Positions 44,494 through 54,192 of a stretch of DNA of 64,000 nt are shown here, piece after piece. Made by a program: the position numbers and the translations under genes. A model generated the notes under the pieces. It did not search any database. It was not told where the DNA came from and saw nothing but the letters and a program-made list of their open reading frames with translations. Source of the DNA: an uncultured Gilliamella sp. (GTDB lineage Bacteria; Pseudomonadota; Gammaproteobacteria; Enterobacterales; Orbaceae); NCBI GenBank assembly GCA_945271295.1, contig CALYPG010000011.1, positions 1 to 64,000 of the forward strand. Direction: 5' to 3'. How positions within the stretch are numbered: the stretch's first letter is position 1; the number at the start of each line of letters is the position of its first letter.

Positions 44494-45309
44494 TTGCATA
44501 ATGATTCAGTGATTAAATTGTATGAACAAGACGCAGCGACGTTGTACCTTCTGCATAATGTTAGTACCGATTTTCACCGTCATCCTTGTTTGCAATTAAC
44601 AATATCATTGCACGATATTGTTTTAAATTTAGACACAGAAGATAACAAGTATCGTGGATTTGGTTTTATTATTCGCTCCAATCTATCGCATAAATTAAAT
44701 ACTACAGCAACCTGTGCTATCAATTTTTTACTCGAACCCGACGCGCCTTATTTTCATTTGTTGTCACATTTTACCGAAAACGATCCCATTTATTGTTTAT
44801 CCCGTAAAGAAGCCTCAATACTGGCACAATATTTTATACATACTATTGAAGATAAACAGTTATTCGACATCCAGCGTATTGTTAATTTATTATATCGCCC
44901 TAATACAAGTTGCTTTTGCCGGCAAGATAGTCGAATTGTTAAAGCGACCTCAATAATTTCGTTATTACCGGTAAAACAGATATCGTCAAAAGAAATTGCT
45001 GACAAAATTTATTTATCCGAAAGTCGTTTTTTACATTTATTTCGAGAAAATCTGGGAATTAATTTTCGAGGTTATCTGTTATGGAAAAGATTGCGCGATG
45101 TCATTAATACGCTTGGCCAGTCAGCAACGTTAACGACTTTAGCTAATGATATGGGCTTTGCCGATTCAGCCCACTTTAGCCGAACTTGTGTGGCAAGTTT
45201 TGGCTTAAGACCCTCAGAACTTAAACGAGCATTAGCCCATAACCAAAAATTTGCAAACGATAAACAGGGTAAACATATTTATTGTTTGCATCGGCAGGTA
45301 GACAAATAA
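44494..45309 (+). CDS. AraC-family transcriptional regulator
   Basis: This encodes 271 residues with a TTG start at 44494. GGAGAG lies at good distance, and no ATG exists before the cupin-like N-terminal domain (FHRHPCLQLTISLHD). The C-terminal double helix-turn-helix of AraC proteins is clear: SSKEIADKIYLSESRFLHLFRENLGINFRGYLLWKRL, then TTLANDMGFADSAHFSRTCVASFGLRPSELKRA. It sits directly after emrAB-2, so control of that pump is the simplest guess. The inducer is unknown. Confidence 0.85.
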   Translation: MHNDSVIKLYEQDAATLYLLHNVSTDFHRHPCLQLTISLHDIVLNLDTEDNKYRGFGFIIRSNLSHKLNTTATCAINFLLEPDAPYFHLLSHFTENDPIYCLSRKEASILAQYFIHTIEDKQLFDIQRIVNLLYRPNTSCFCRQDSRIVKATSIISLLPVKQISSKEIADKIYLSESRFLHLFRENLGINFRGYLLWKRLRDVINTLGQSATLTTLANDMGFADSAHFSRTCVASFGLRPSELKRALAHNQKFANDKQGKHIYCLHRQVDK

Positions 45310-45367
45310 CTTGCTAGAACTAATATAGCCATTCAATTATGAGTTAATTTTAGTATTATAAAAATAG

Positions 45368-47041
45368 CTAATTATTTTCATGCAACAAATACATCGCCTC
45401 GTAAGGCTTTAATATTATTTCCTCTCCGATCGCTGTTTGATTTTGGTAATTACTTAACAATCTTTGCCAATTACTTGTTTGTAATGCTTGCGGTAATTGC
45501 CATTTAACGGCTTTATCGGTCAGGTTGATTATCACCAGTAATTTTTGATTGTTCCAACTGCGGAGATAGCACCAATAATCAGCAATATCCGGGGTGAGGT
45601 CTTGATAATCACCAAAAATAAAAATCGGATATTCTTTACGTAATCTAATTAGCGTTTGATAGCAGTAAAATATTGAATTAGGATCTTTAAGCGCTGATTC
45701 TACATTGATTTGCTGGTAATTATTTGATATTTCAATCCATGGTTTACCTTTGGTAAAACCGGCATTGGCGGAGCTATCCCATTGCATTGGAGTTCGACTA
45801 TTATCCCGAGATTTGCTAGCTAGGATAGCCAATATTTCTGCTTTAGGCATGCCTTCGGCTATTTTTTCTTGATAAGCATTGATACTTTCTACGTCGCGAT
45901 ATTGCGAAATATCACTAAAATGCGGATTGGTCATACCGATCTCTTCACCTTGATAAAGATAAGGCGTGCCTTGTAAACCATAGAGTAACATGGCGAGCAT
46001 TTTGGCGGACTGAGTATGATATTGGCCTTCATTACCAAGACGAGAGACAATACGTGGCTGATCATGGTTACACCAAAAAATCGCATTCCAAGCTTTATTA
46101 TGCATGCCATTTTGCCAATAACCCATAATTTTTTTAAGCTCAATCAGATCAGGTTTGGCAAGCGTCCATTTATCACCATTCGGATAGTCTACTTTTAGGT
46201 GATGAAAATTGAATGTCATGGTCAGTTCTTTACCATCTAAGCTAGCGTATTTTTGACAATGTTCAAGGGTGGTTGATGACATTTCACCAACGGTTATCAA
46301 TTGGTTCGGTTTAAAGACATCACGGCTAATTTCTTGCAAAAATTCATGTACTCTTGGGCCATCGGTATAAAATTGCCTACCATCACCGTTGATATCATCA
46401 GGAAAATCTTGTTGTTTAGAAATCAAATTCACCACATCCATTCTTAAAGCATCAACCCCTTTATCTGCCCAAAATTGACACACTTTTTTAAGCTCATTTC
46501 GAACAGTTGGATTTTCCCAGTTTAGATCTGCTTGTTGTTTAGCAAATAAATGCAAATAGTATTGCCCTGATTCTTCATGCCATTGCCATGCTTTACCCCC
46601 AAATTTTGAACGCCAGTTATTGGGTTCACTGCCATCTGCTTTCGCATCCTTCCAAATATAAAAAGATCGGTAAGGATTAGACTTATCTAAGGCCGATTTA
46701 AACCAAGGATGCTCGGTCGAGGTGTGATTAAGCACCATATCCATCATAATGCGGATGCCACGTTCATGAGCTTGTTGAATCAGTAATTCAAAATCACTCA
46801 TGGTGCCGTAGGCAGGATCAATATCATAATAATCGGAAACATCATAACCATTATCGATTTGTGGCGATGGGTAAATAGGCGTTAACCAAATGGCGCAGAT
46901 ACCCAATTTTTTTAGATAATCCAATCGGCGAATAATGCCTAACAAGTCGCCGGTAGATCCCATGTCACTGGCTTGAAAGCTTTTGGGATAGATTTGATAA
47001 ATGGTTCCATTTTGCCACCAAGGAATATTGATTTTATTCAT
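45368..47041 (-). CDS. treC: Trehalose-6-phosphate hydrolase TreC
   Basis: This 557-residue GH13 enzyme splits trehalose 6-phosphate into glucose and glucose 6-phosphate in the cytoplasm. Visible are WWQNGTIYQIYPKSF, GICAIWLTPIYPSP, the GH13 regions DMVLNHTS, ALRMDVVN (nucleophile Asp), TVGEMSST (acid Glu) and WCNHDQPRI (transition-state Asp), and QGEEIGMTN. Length is typical of TreC (about 550). It lies 80 nt after treB on the same strand and completes trehalose uptake and use. Confidence 0.95.
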   Translation of the reverse strand: MNKINIPWWQNGTIYQIYPKSFQASDMGSTGDLLGIIRRLDYLKKLGICAIWLTPIYPSPQIDNGYDVSDYYDIDPAYGTMSDFELLIQQAHERGIRIMMDMVLNHTSTEHPWFKSALDKSNPYRSFYIWKDAKADGSEPNNWRSKFGGKAWQWHEESGQYYLHLFAKQQADLNWENPTVRNELKKVCQFWADKGVDALRMDVVNLISKQQDFPDDINGDGRQFYTDGPRVHEFLQEISRDVFKPNQLITVGEMSSTTLEHCQKYASLDGKELTMTFNFHHLKVDYPNGDKWTLAKPDLIELKKIMGYWQNGMHNKAWNAIFWCNHDQPRIVSRLGNEGQYHTQSAKMLAMLLYGLQGTPYLYQGEEIGMTNPHFSDISQYRDVESINAYQEKIAEGMPKAEILAILASKSRDNSRTPMQWDSSANAGFTKGKPWIEISNNYQQINVESALKDPNSIFYCYQTLIRLRKEYPIFIFGDYQDLTPDIADYWCYLRSWNNQKLLVIINLTDKAVKWQLPQALQTSNWQRLLSNYQNQTAIGEEIILKPYEAMYLLHENN

Positions 47042-47121
47042 TGCTTACTCTTTATTATTAATTAGTTGTTGGATTAACCGTTCAAGGATAAGAACGGTTA
47101 ACTGTTATTCAATATTATTTA

Positions 47122-48546
47122 CTAAATATCGAGCGTGCCTTTTTTCTGTTTTATTTTGTAAACAATCGATGTTAAAACAATTGGAACGACAACCGCCACA
47201 ATCATAGCCAACGCATAGATTGACCAATAAATAGGCTTAATTGATAAAATGCCGGGTAGTCCTCCCACACCTATACCATTAGATAATACGCCAAATAATC
47301 CACAAATTAATCCGGCTAAAGCTGCACCGATCATGGCGCATAACATCGGGAATTTATAACGTAAATTGATGCCATACATGGCAGGCTCGGTTACACCTAA
47401 ATATGCCGATATGGCTGCGGGTACTGAAACTTCACGTTCATTATGTTTTTTACTGACCAATATAATGCCGACAACGGCTGATGCTTGAGCGATATTGGAT
47501 AGCGCAATAATTGGCCAAATAGGCGTTCCGCCCATACTTTCGGTCATCTGTAAGTCAATCGCAAGCGTGGTATGGTGAATGCCGGTAATAACTAGTGGTG
47601 AATAGAAAAAACCAAAAATGGCGGAGCCAATAAAGGCATAATCCCCCGTCATTAAATATTTAACAATAAAAGCAATACCATTACCTAACATACGGCCAAA
47701 AGGACCTAACAGGAAATGAGCTAAAAACACCGAAAGCAGTAGTGACACAATTGGTACAATCACCAAGTTAAGATAATCAGGTATAATTTTTCGTAAGCGG
47801 GTTTCGATCCAACCTAATGCTAAACCAGCAAAAATCGAAGGAATGACTTGAGCTTGATAACCGACTTTTTGGATACTAAACCAACCAAAATCCCAGACTT
47901 CAGGTATCTTGCTACCCAGATCATAGGCATTCATCAGTTGGGGTGAAACTAAGGTAATACCAAGTACAATTCCTAAAACAGGTGATCCCCCCATTTTTTT
48001 GACTGTAGACCAGCAAATTGCCACCGGTAAAAAATGGAAAATTGCTTCACAAGGTAACCAAAGGATATTATAGATAGGGACTAACCAAGGATAGCTTTCA
48101 ATAAGTGGTTTATCGTCAATGGTTGGCATGTCACCGATAATATTGCGTAAACCTAATAATAAACCACCAGCAATTAAAGCCGGTAATAATGGTACAAAAA
48201 TTTCGGCTAGGTTTGAAATTAATCGTTCAAAAAGTGACATATTCTGTTTGGCGGCTGCTTTAGTTTGTTCTTTTGTCGCTTCATTAAAGTTCAATTGCGC
48301 AATTAACAATTTGTAATAGCTTTCGACATCGGTACCAATAATGACTTGAAATTGGCCGGCATTATTAAAACAACCTTTTACAAAAGGTAATTCCTCGATG
48401 GCTTCGACGTTAGCTATCTTGGGATCGACCAAGGCAAATCTTAACCGGGTTAAACAATGAGTTACACTGGCAATATTATCTTTTCCACCAATGTAATTGA
48501 TCAATTGTAGTATTGATTCGGTTGCTATTTTTGTTTCTTTAGCCAT
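47122..48546 (-). CDS. treB: Trehalose PTS transporter EIIBC, TreB
   Basis: This 474-residue phosphotransferase permease imports trehalose as trehalose 6-phosphate. The N-terminal EIIB domain has the phosphorylated Cys in SVTHCLTRLRFAL. The EIIC domain begins near residue 105 with about ten helices and motifs SPLVITGIHHTTLAIDLQ and LGVTEPAMYGINLR. There is no EIIA domain, so a glucose-type EIIA must be supplied in trans, as for E. coli TreB. A perfect palindromic operator for TreR lies about 108 nt upstream of the start. Confidence 0.95.
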   Translation of the reverse strand: MAKETKIATESILQLINYIGGKDNIASVTHCLTRLRFALVDPKIANVEAIEELPFVKGCFNNAGQFQVIIGTDVESYYKLLIAQLNFNEATKEQTKAAAKQNMSLFERLISNLAEIFVPLLPALIAGGLLLGLRNIIGDMPTIDDKPLIESYPWLVPIYNILWLPCEAIFHFLPVAICWSTVKKMGGSPVLGIVLGITLVSPQLMNAYDLGSKIPEVWDFGWFSIQKVGYQAQVIPSIFAGLALGWIETRLRKIIPDYLNLVIVPIVSLLLSVFLAHFLLGPFGRMLGNGIAFIVKYLMTGDYAFIGSAIFGFFYSPLVITGIHHTTLAIDLQMTESMGGTPIWPIIALSNIAQASAVVGIILVSKKHNEREVSVPAAISAYLGVTEPAMYGINLRYKFPMLCAMIGAALAGLICGLFGVLSNGIGVGGLPGILSIKPIYWSIYALAMIVAVVVPIVLTSIVYKIKQKKGTLDI

Positions 48547-48653
48547 AACAAAGACTCCTTATCATGAAGAATTCCGCCTTTTTGCTTCTTCAATTATTCG
48601 GCTATTTTAAAATTAATAGTTTAAGCATAAATTGAATTCATTAAACAATAAAT

Positions 48654-48665
48654 GGGAACGTTCCC
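48654..48665. promoter_or_regulatory. TreR operator
   Basis: GGGAACGTTCCC is a perfect 12-bp palindrome with the central CG typical of LacI-family operators. It lies between treR and treB, so TreR should repress treBC here until trehalose 6-phosphate is present. Confidence 0.8.
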
Positions 48666-48731
48666 TTTTTGTGATTGAATTCACAATTTTTAATGTAATT
48701 ATTGGTGATATTGACATGTTACCGTCATTTT

Positions 48732-49694
48732 TTAATTGATTAACTGACAAGGAACCGTGATGGCTTTAATCGTGCTTTCATGTTTTAACATGCTGAGTAA
48801 TTCTTGAGCGGCATAAATGCCTGCTTTATCAAAACCAAGTTCAATAAAGAGCGTTTTGGGAAATAGAAAATTAAGCAATTCACTGTGTCCGATACTAGCA
48901 ACGACAATCTGATTAATCTGTTTTTCGTGTAAGTATTTATTTAAACCTAAAGCGATAGCATCAGTGGCACAGACGATAGCACTTGGCGATTGTTGCAATA
49001 TTGATTCAGCTAGTTGATAACCAGAATGGTAACTCAATTTACCTAAACAAGCATTTGGTATTATTTGATGCTGTGCACAAAAATCTAAATAGGTTTGATA
49101 ACGTAATGCGCCAGTGGTTTGGTCTTGTTGCTCAATGCCAATAAAACCAATTTTTTTATATTGCTGTGAGTAATATAAGTGGTTAAGTACTGTGGTTACG
49201 GCACCAATGTCATCATAACAAATGCAAGTATAATTTGAAAATGACCGTGCCATTATTACACTCTTATTTTGCCAAAATGAGAATAACGAACTATCTAACC
49301 CTGTAAAAGCAAAAATAATTACGCCGTCAGCTTGTTTTTCTTTTAACATGGATAGATGTTCTTTCACTTTATCGGCACTAAACTGACTTTCGATAATAAT
49401 GGGGTCATAACCACACTGGTAAAAAATGGGTAGCATACTTCGAACGGCTTGATTTTCTGACATTGAATCAAGGCGCGTAACAATGATACCAATCACCTTG
49501 TTACCATATCCACGCATGGCTCTAGCTGATTTAGAAGGCGTAAATTGATATTGTTCAATGATGGACATCACCTTATTACGAGTGATTTCTTTAACCATTG
49601 GATCATGATTGATAACTCGTGATACAGTCGATTTACTTACACCACTAAGCTTGGCAATATCTTTAATCGTTAAGTTGCTTGATGACTTACTCAT
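48732..49694 (-). CDS. treR: Trehalose operon repressor TreR
   Basis: This is a 320-residue LacI-family repressor. The N-terminal helix-turn-helix and hinge (LTIKDIAKLSGVSKSTVSRVINHDPMV) is followed by a periplasmic-binding-like effector domain (GIIVTRLDSMSENQAVRSMLP...). The family ligand is trehalose 6-phosphate. Start: the second of two close in-frame ATGs (49694) has the better-spaced AGTGA; the first is at 49700. It is upstream of treBC on the same strand but separated by about 185 nt holding the operator. Confidence 0.92.
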   Translation of the reverse strand: MSKSSSNLTIKDIAKLSGVSKSTVSRVINHDPMVKEITRNKVMSIIEQYQFTPSKSARAMRGYGNKVIGIIVTRLDSMSENQAVRSMLPIFYQCGYDPIIIESQFSADKVKEHLSMLKEKQADGVIIFAFTGLDSSLFSFWQNKSVIMARSFSNYTCICYDDIGAVTTVLNHLYYSQQYKKIGFIGIEQQDQTTGALRYQTYLDFCAQHQIIPNACLGKLSYHSGYQLAESILQQSPSAIVCATDAIALGLNKYLHEKQINQIVVASIGHSELLNFLFPKTLFIELGFDKAGIYAAQELLSMLKHESTIKAITVPCQLIN

Positions 49695-49700
49695 AATCAT

Positions 49701-50048
49701 TTCACTGAATCAAAATCAATTTAATCATACTAATATAGATTCAAAAAAATAGCGATATTCATCTTGGTTATGCGGGATTATAGTCAGACAATAAAGCTAA
49801 TAAATCAGCTTTGATGGTTTTATTGTCTTGCGTTAAATTAATATAGTTTAGTGTGGTTTTTAATTGGTAAAATAAATTATTTATTTAAAATGTGACGTTA
49901 ATCTATATTTTAAAAAATTATTGTTTATTTTAATGTTAGTGTGATACGTTTTGAACGTTAAGTTTCGACTTGCATTAGGTGATTAAGCAATTTTATATAA
50001 CTCACTAAATATTAATAATTTTAATTTATTACTTTATAAGGAAAATAG
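49701..50048. other. Intergenic region with long hairpin
   Basis: There is no gene here. A hairpin at 49786-49828 pairs AGACAATAAA with TTTATTGTCT and has a further inner AAGCT/AGCTT helix. The rest is AT-rich and must contain the divergent promoters of treR and the secreted-protein gene. Confidence 0.4.
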
Positions 50049-50570
50049 ATGAAAACAATATATAAGCTTTTATGCAGTTCGCTGCTTATTTTCAGTTTTT
50101 CGGGATATGCTTCGGAACCCACTACCATTGAGTCACAATTTGAAGCTGCATTATTATGTCAAGCCGAGCCGATTGATGGTCGTGAACCAAAAGTCGTAAA
50201 ATGGCTTAATGAACAAAACGTTGAAGTAAAAAACTTAGATGAAGAGCTGATTGAATTGGAATATTACTTTGCAAAACCACTTCAAATTTTGAATGTTACT
50301 GTACCTCGTGTTCGCTATTTAGGTGATAGTGGTTCATACTTTTATGCTACCGCTAAAGGCGACATGGATATGTTTGCAAAATCTATTGGTGCTAAGCCAG
50401 TACCTACAGATTTAAAAGAAGAACTTTCATGGGGAGATATTAGTAGCTATTATAAATATACAGCTCCAGCTACTGCTGAAAATCCTTTTCCAAAAACTAT
50501 CATTATTGGTCGAGATGATGACTCAAAACCAGGTGAATTTTATTTTGGTTGTAGAGAATATGATGGCTAA
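50049..50570 (+). CDS. Secreted hypothetical protein
   Basis: This encodes 173 residues. A signal peptide (KTIYKLLCSSLLIFSFSGYASE, cleavage around residue 21) precedes a mature part with two Cys (ALLCQAEP and YFGCREYDG). These probably form a disulfide linking the two ends in the periplasm. There is a possible alpha/beta fold with FAKSIGAKPVPTDLKEELSWGD. No named family is recognised. It is monocistronic. Confidence 0.65.
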   Translation: MKTIYKLLCSSLLIFSFSGYASEPTTIESQFEAALLCQAEPIDGREPKVVKWLNEQNVEVKNLDEELIELEYYFAKPLQILNVTVPRVRYLGDSGSYFYATAKGDMDMFAKSIGAKPVPTDLKEELSWGDISSYYKYTAPATAENPFPKTIIIGRDDDSKPGEFYFGCREYDG

Positions 50571-50653
50571 TTATGTTTGATTTAGGAATTGAAGCAAGTT
50601 CCCGTTTTTTTGATTTGCAATCGTTCCTTTTTCGTAATTTTCATGAATAGTGA

Positions 50654-50989
50654 TTATTTATGGCCACTATTCATTGATTTATATGCTGTTCCCCATGCTA
50701 ACATCGCATCGTGTACTTGTTTTAAGCTTTGACCAACCTCTGTAAGTGTATACTCAACTTTCGGAGGGACCTCGGCGTAGACCTTGCGATTAATTAAGCC
50801 ATTTTTTTCCATTGCTCTTAAATGTTGGGTTAATACTTTTTGCGAAATCCCGTTGAGAGATTTTTTTAACTCGCCAAAGCGTTTAGTCCCTGTGAGTAAG
50901 TCACGGACAATAAGGACTTTCCATTTATCCCCCATTAGCATTAATGTTGTTTCAACTGGACAAAGTGGTAAATTTTCAATGGTTAACAT
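50654..50989 (-). CDS. HxlR-family transcriptional regulator
   Basis: This 111-residue winged-helix regulator has the HxlR hallmark CPVETTLMLMGDKWKVLIVRDLLTGTKRFGELKKSL and ISQKVLTQHLRAMEKNGL. The near-N-terminal Cys is often redox- or electrophile-sensitive in this family. It is divergent from the oxidoreductase gene at 51177 across 187 nt, the usual regulator/target layout. Confidence 0.9.
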   Translation of the reverse strand: MLTIENLPLCPVETTLMLMGDKWKVLIVRDLLTGTKRFGELKKSLNGISQKVLTQHLRAMEKNGLINRKVYAEVPPKVEYTLTEVGQSLKQVHDAMLAWGTAYKSMNSGHK

Positions 50990-51176
50990 GTTAAAAATCC
51001 TTTAAATTCAATAATAGTATCTTAATGGAAACTATATTACTATTAAGTACCTACTTTACAATAGAAACTTATCATATTAAGCTAAAAACATCAGATTAAT
51101 GTTCAATATTTGAACACAAAAACCTTTATTGGAAGAAAATAGAATTTTAATTTAAACAATATTAAAGGAGTAAAAA

Positions 51177-51812
51177 ATGAAAATTGCAGTTATTGGTGCT
51201 AATGGTAAATCAGGTAGTTTGATTGTTAAAGAAGCTCTTTCACGTGGACATGATGTTACTGCGATCATACGTAGAGCTGATGCTAAAGTTGATCCTAAAG
51301 CAAAAATGTTGGTCAAAGATTTATTTCAACTCACCTATGATGACTTAAAACCTTTTGACGTAATAGTTGATGCATTTGCTACATGGACATTAGAATCTCT
51401 TCCATTACATCAAACAAGTTTAAAATATCTTACTGATATTTTAAGTGGTAAACCAAATCGGTTATTGGTTGTTGGTGGTGCGGGTAGTTTATATGTGAAT
51501 CCTGAACACACTCTTCGTTTAGTTGATACACCAGAGTTTCCTGATGAATTTAAACCATTAGCTACCAATATGGCAAAAGCGTTAGATGAACTTAAAAAAT
51601 GTAACAATGTTAATTGGACATACTTAAGCCCTGCGATTGAATTTATAGCCGATGGTGTCAGAACCGGTCATTATTCCGCTGGTGGTGAACAGTTTATGGT
51701 TAACAGCCAAGGTAAAAGCCAAATTAGTTATGCTGATTATGCCATTGCGATGGTTGATGAAGCTGAGCATCCTAAACATATCAAACAACGTTTTACTGTT
51801 GCTAGTAAATAA
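51177..51812 (+). CDS. NAD(P)-binding oxidoreductase (NmrA/SDR-like)
   Basis: This 211-residue Rossmann protein has the dinucleotide motif VIGANGKSGSLIVKEALSRGHDVTAI, then VVDAFATW, LLVVGGAGSLYVNP, and a C-terminal YADYAIAMVDE. It belongs to the atypical SDR/NmrA group, often annotated as NAD(P)H-binding proteins and frequently paired with HxlR regulators. No catalytic Tyr-x-x-x-Lys is evident. The ribosome site AAAGGAG precedes the ATG. Its physiological substrate is unknown. Confidence 0.88.
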   Translation: MKIAVIGANGKSGSLIVKEALSRGHDVTAIIRRADAKVDPKAKMLVKDLFQLTYDDLKPFDVIVDAFATWTLESLPLHQTSLKYLTDILSGKPNRLLVVGGAGSLYVNPEHTLRLVDTPEFPDEFKPLATNMAKALDELKKCNNVNWTYLSPAIEFIADGVRTGHYSAGGEQFMVNSQGKSQISYADYAIAMVDEAEHPKHIKQRFTVASK

Positions 51813-51829
51813 GTTGTTTGAACGTTACC

Positions 51830-51866
51830 TTAGATGATAAATAAACATAGATATTTATTCATCTAA
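51830..51866 (+). terminator. Hairpin after the oxidoreductase gene
   Basis: TTAGATGA pairs with TCATCTAA, extended by an AT-rich inner helix, 18 nt after the stop. Followed by GGGG and then T-rich sequence, so termination strength is uncertain. Confidence 0.5.
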
Positions 51867-52023
51867 GGGGGATTATTTTATTTTGATAAAAAATGCTTCA
51901 TACAGATTAATATTATCGTTCAAGATTTTTGATTAATTCATACCTAACTATTTTTCAATTGAAATACAGATGTTAGATCTAATTTTCATTTCTAAATTTG
52001 TGTTAGCACTCAGTAACTATCAT

Positions 52024-52053
52024 AAAAATGGCATTATTGAAATGCCAATTTTT
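52024..52053. terminator. Bidirectional terminator downstream of flhA
   Basis: A TGGCATT/AATGCCA stem with a 5-nt loop carries T runs on both strands, 48 nt past the flhA stop. On the minus strand it would end the flhBA transcript. Confidence 0.75.
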
Positions 52054-52100
52054 AATCTCTAGGGTTATTAAATTATCGAATTTTAATCTGTTAATATTAA

Positions 52101-54188
52101 CTATTCTGCTCCAATTTGAAATGTTACTTTAATTTCTCGATTATCTGTAATTTCTAAGTTTGACAATACCACTAATTGAGGGAAAGAGTGTCGTAAAAAC
52201 TCCGATAACATTGTTCTTAATGCATGATTAACTAATAATACCGGTGGCGCACCTATTGCATCTTGTTGGGTAATTGCTTGTTTTATTTGTTGAATAATAT
52301 GTTCAGCTAAACCTGGTTCTAGATTGCTAGTATTTTGTAAAGCTTGTAATAACAGTCGTTCTAAACTAACATTTAAGCCTATTACATTTATTGGGTCATT
52401 ACCTGGAAACCACTGTTGTGTAATCACTCTTCCTAGCGCTATTCTTACATAACTTAGTAATTGATAAGGATCATTTTGTACTGGGGCATGCTCACATATG
52501 GTTTCAATGATAGTTCGCATATCGCGTATTGAAACCTTTTCGGCAATCAAATTTTGCAGTATTTTATGAAAAGTGGTTAAAGTCACTACACCAGGAATAA
52601 AGTCCTCTACTAATTTAGGCATTTCTTGCTTAATTCGATCCAGTAATTCTTGTGTTTCTGAACGGCCTAATAAATCACTAGCAAACGTCTGTAATAAGTG
52701 ATTGAAATGGGTTGCAATCATGGTACTGTTATCTACAACTGTGTAACCTAAAATTTGTGCATTTTCTTTATTACTTTCGTCTATCCATACTGCTGGTAAT
52801 CCGAAAGCAGGTTCAGTTGTTGGTATGCCTTCAATTGTTTCGGTAACATTACCAGGATTAATGGCTAACCATTTATTATTGATGATTTCACCGTTACCGA
52901 TTTCACCACCTTTTATAAAGAATTTATATTGATAAGGTGCTAATGAAAGATTGTCCCGAATATGTACCTGAGGCGGTAAAAAGCCTAGTGTTTGTGCAAA
53001 TTTCTTACGTAGACTACGTATTCTACCAAGTAATTCACCATTTTGTGTTTGATCAACCATTGGTATAAGTCCATATCCAACTTCCATTGCAAGTATATCC
53101 TCGATACTAACATCTGACCAAGTTGCCTCAATGTTTGTTGGGGTAGTTGCTTTTACACTAGTTTTTTTAGTTGTGGTTTTTGGTTCGGTTTTTTTATGCT
53201 TAGCTAGCCACCAAGATAATATTATTAAAATTCCGGTAAAGGTTAAAAAAACTAAATTTGGCATACCTGGGATTAACCCAAGCAATCCAATTACTATAGC
53301 GGTTAAAATTAATACTTGTGGATTATTGAATAACTGCTTGAGCATTTGTTCACTGATATTATCTTGTGAGGTTACTCGTGTAACAATAACACCTGCCGCA
53401 GTAGAAATAATTAAGGATGGAATTTGAGCAACTAGACCATCGCCAATAGTCAATAACACGTATGTTTTACTTGCATCAGATAGTGCCATACCGTGTTGGC
53501 CAACGCCTACCAATAATCCACCAATAATAGTAATGGCCATTATCAGTAATCCCGCAATCGCATCTCCACGTACAAATTTACTAGCACCGTCCATTGAACC
53601 ATAAAAATCAGCTTCTTGCGTGACTTCTGCTCGCCGTGCTTTTGCTTCATCTTCCCCAATTAAACCAGCATTAAGATCGGCATCAATTGCCATTTGTTTT
53701 CCTGGCATGCCGTCTAAAGCGAAGCGTGCGCCAACTTCAGCTATTCTTCCTGCACCTTTTGTTATTACCATAAAATTGATGATAATTAATATCACAAACA
53801 CCACGATACCTATGGCAAAATTACCACCAACTAGGAAGTGACCAAATGCTTCAATGACTCGACCCGCAGCATCGCTACCGGTATGCCCTTTAAGTAGTAC
53901 AATTCGAGTAGATGCAATATTTAATGATAATCTTAATAAAGTGGCAAATAACAAGACAGTAGGGAATGCGGCAAAATCAAGAACTCGCTTAGTAAATAAT
54001 GCTACAATTAATATAATAATAGATAATGCAATATTAAACGTAAAAAAGAGATCCAAAATGAATGCCGGTAATGGCAATACCATCATTGAAAGAATTAATA
54101 AAATAAGCAGTGGTCCAGCTAAGATTTGATAATGACCATTTTTTAAGGTATTAATTGATAATAACGTAAGTAGTTTGGATTTAATCAT
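52101..54188 (-). CDS. flhA: Flagellar export gate protein FlhA
   Basis: This 695-residue core component of the flagellar type III export gate has eight N-terminal membrane helices (to about residue 330) and a large cytoplasmic domain that docks chaperone-substrate complexes. Hallmarks are LPAFILDLFFTFNIALSI, FPTVLLFATLLRLSLNIASTR, the FHIPEP signature region VITKGAGRIAEVGARFALDGMPGKQMAIDAD, and VGYGLIPMVD at the start of the cytoplasmic part. Length is normal. It lies 4 nt after flhB on the same strand. Confidence 0.97.
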   Translation of the reverse strand: MIKSKLLTLLSINTLKNGHYQILAGPLLILLILSMMVLPLPAFILDLFFTFNIALSIIILIVALFTKRVLDFAAFPTVLLFATLLRLSLNIASTRIVLLKGHTGSDAAGRVIEAFGHFLVGGNFAIGIVVFVILIIINFMVITKGAGRIAEVGARFALDGMPGKQMAIDADLNAGLIGEDEAKARRAEVTQEADFYGSMDGASKFVRGDAIAGLLIMAITIIGGLLVGVGQHGMALSDASKTYVLLTIGDGLVAQIPSLIISTAAGVIVTRVTSQDNISEQMLKQLFNNPQVLILTAIVIGLLGLIPGMPNLVFLTFTGILIILSWWLAKHKKTEPKTTTKKTSVKATTPTNIEATWSDVSIEDILAMEVGYGLIPMVDQTQNGELLGRIRSLRKKFAQTLGFLPPQVHIRDNLSLAPYQYKFFIKGGEIGNGEIINNKWLAINPGNVTETIEGIPTTEPAFGLPAVWIDESNKENAQILGYTVVDNSTMIATHFNHLLQTFASDLLGRSETQELLDRIKQEMPKLVEDFIPGVVTLTTFHKILQNLIAEKVSIRDMRTIIETICEHAPVQNDPYQLLSYVRIALGRVITQQWFPGNDPINVIGLNVSLERLLLQALQNTSNLEPGLAEHIIQQIKQAITQQDAIGAPPVLLVNHALRTMLSEFLRHSFPQLVVLSNLEITDNREIKVTFQIGAE

Positions 54189-54192
54189 GAGA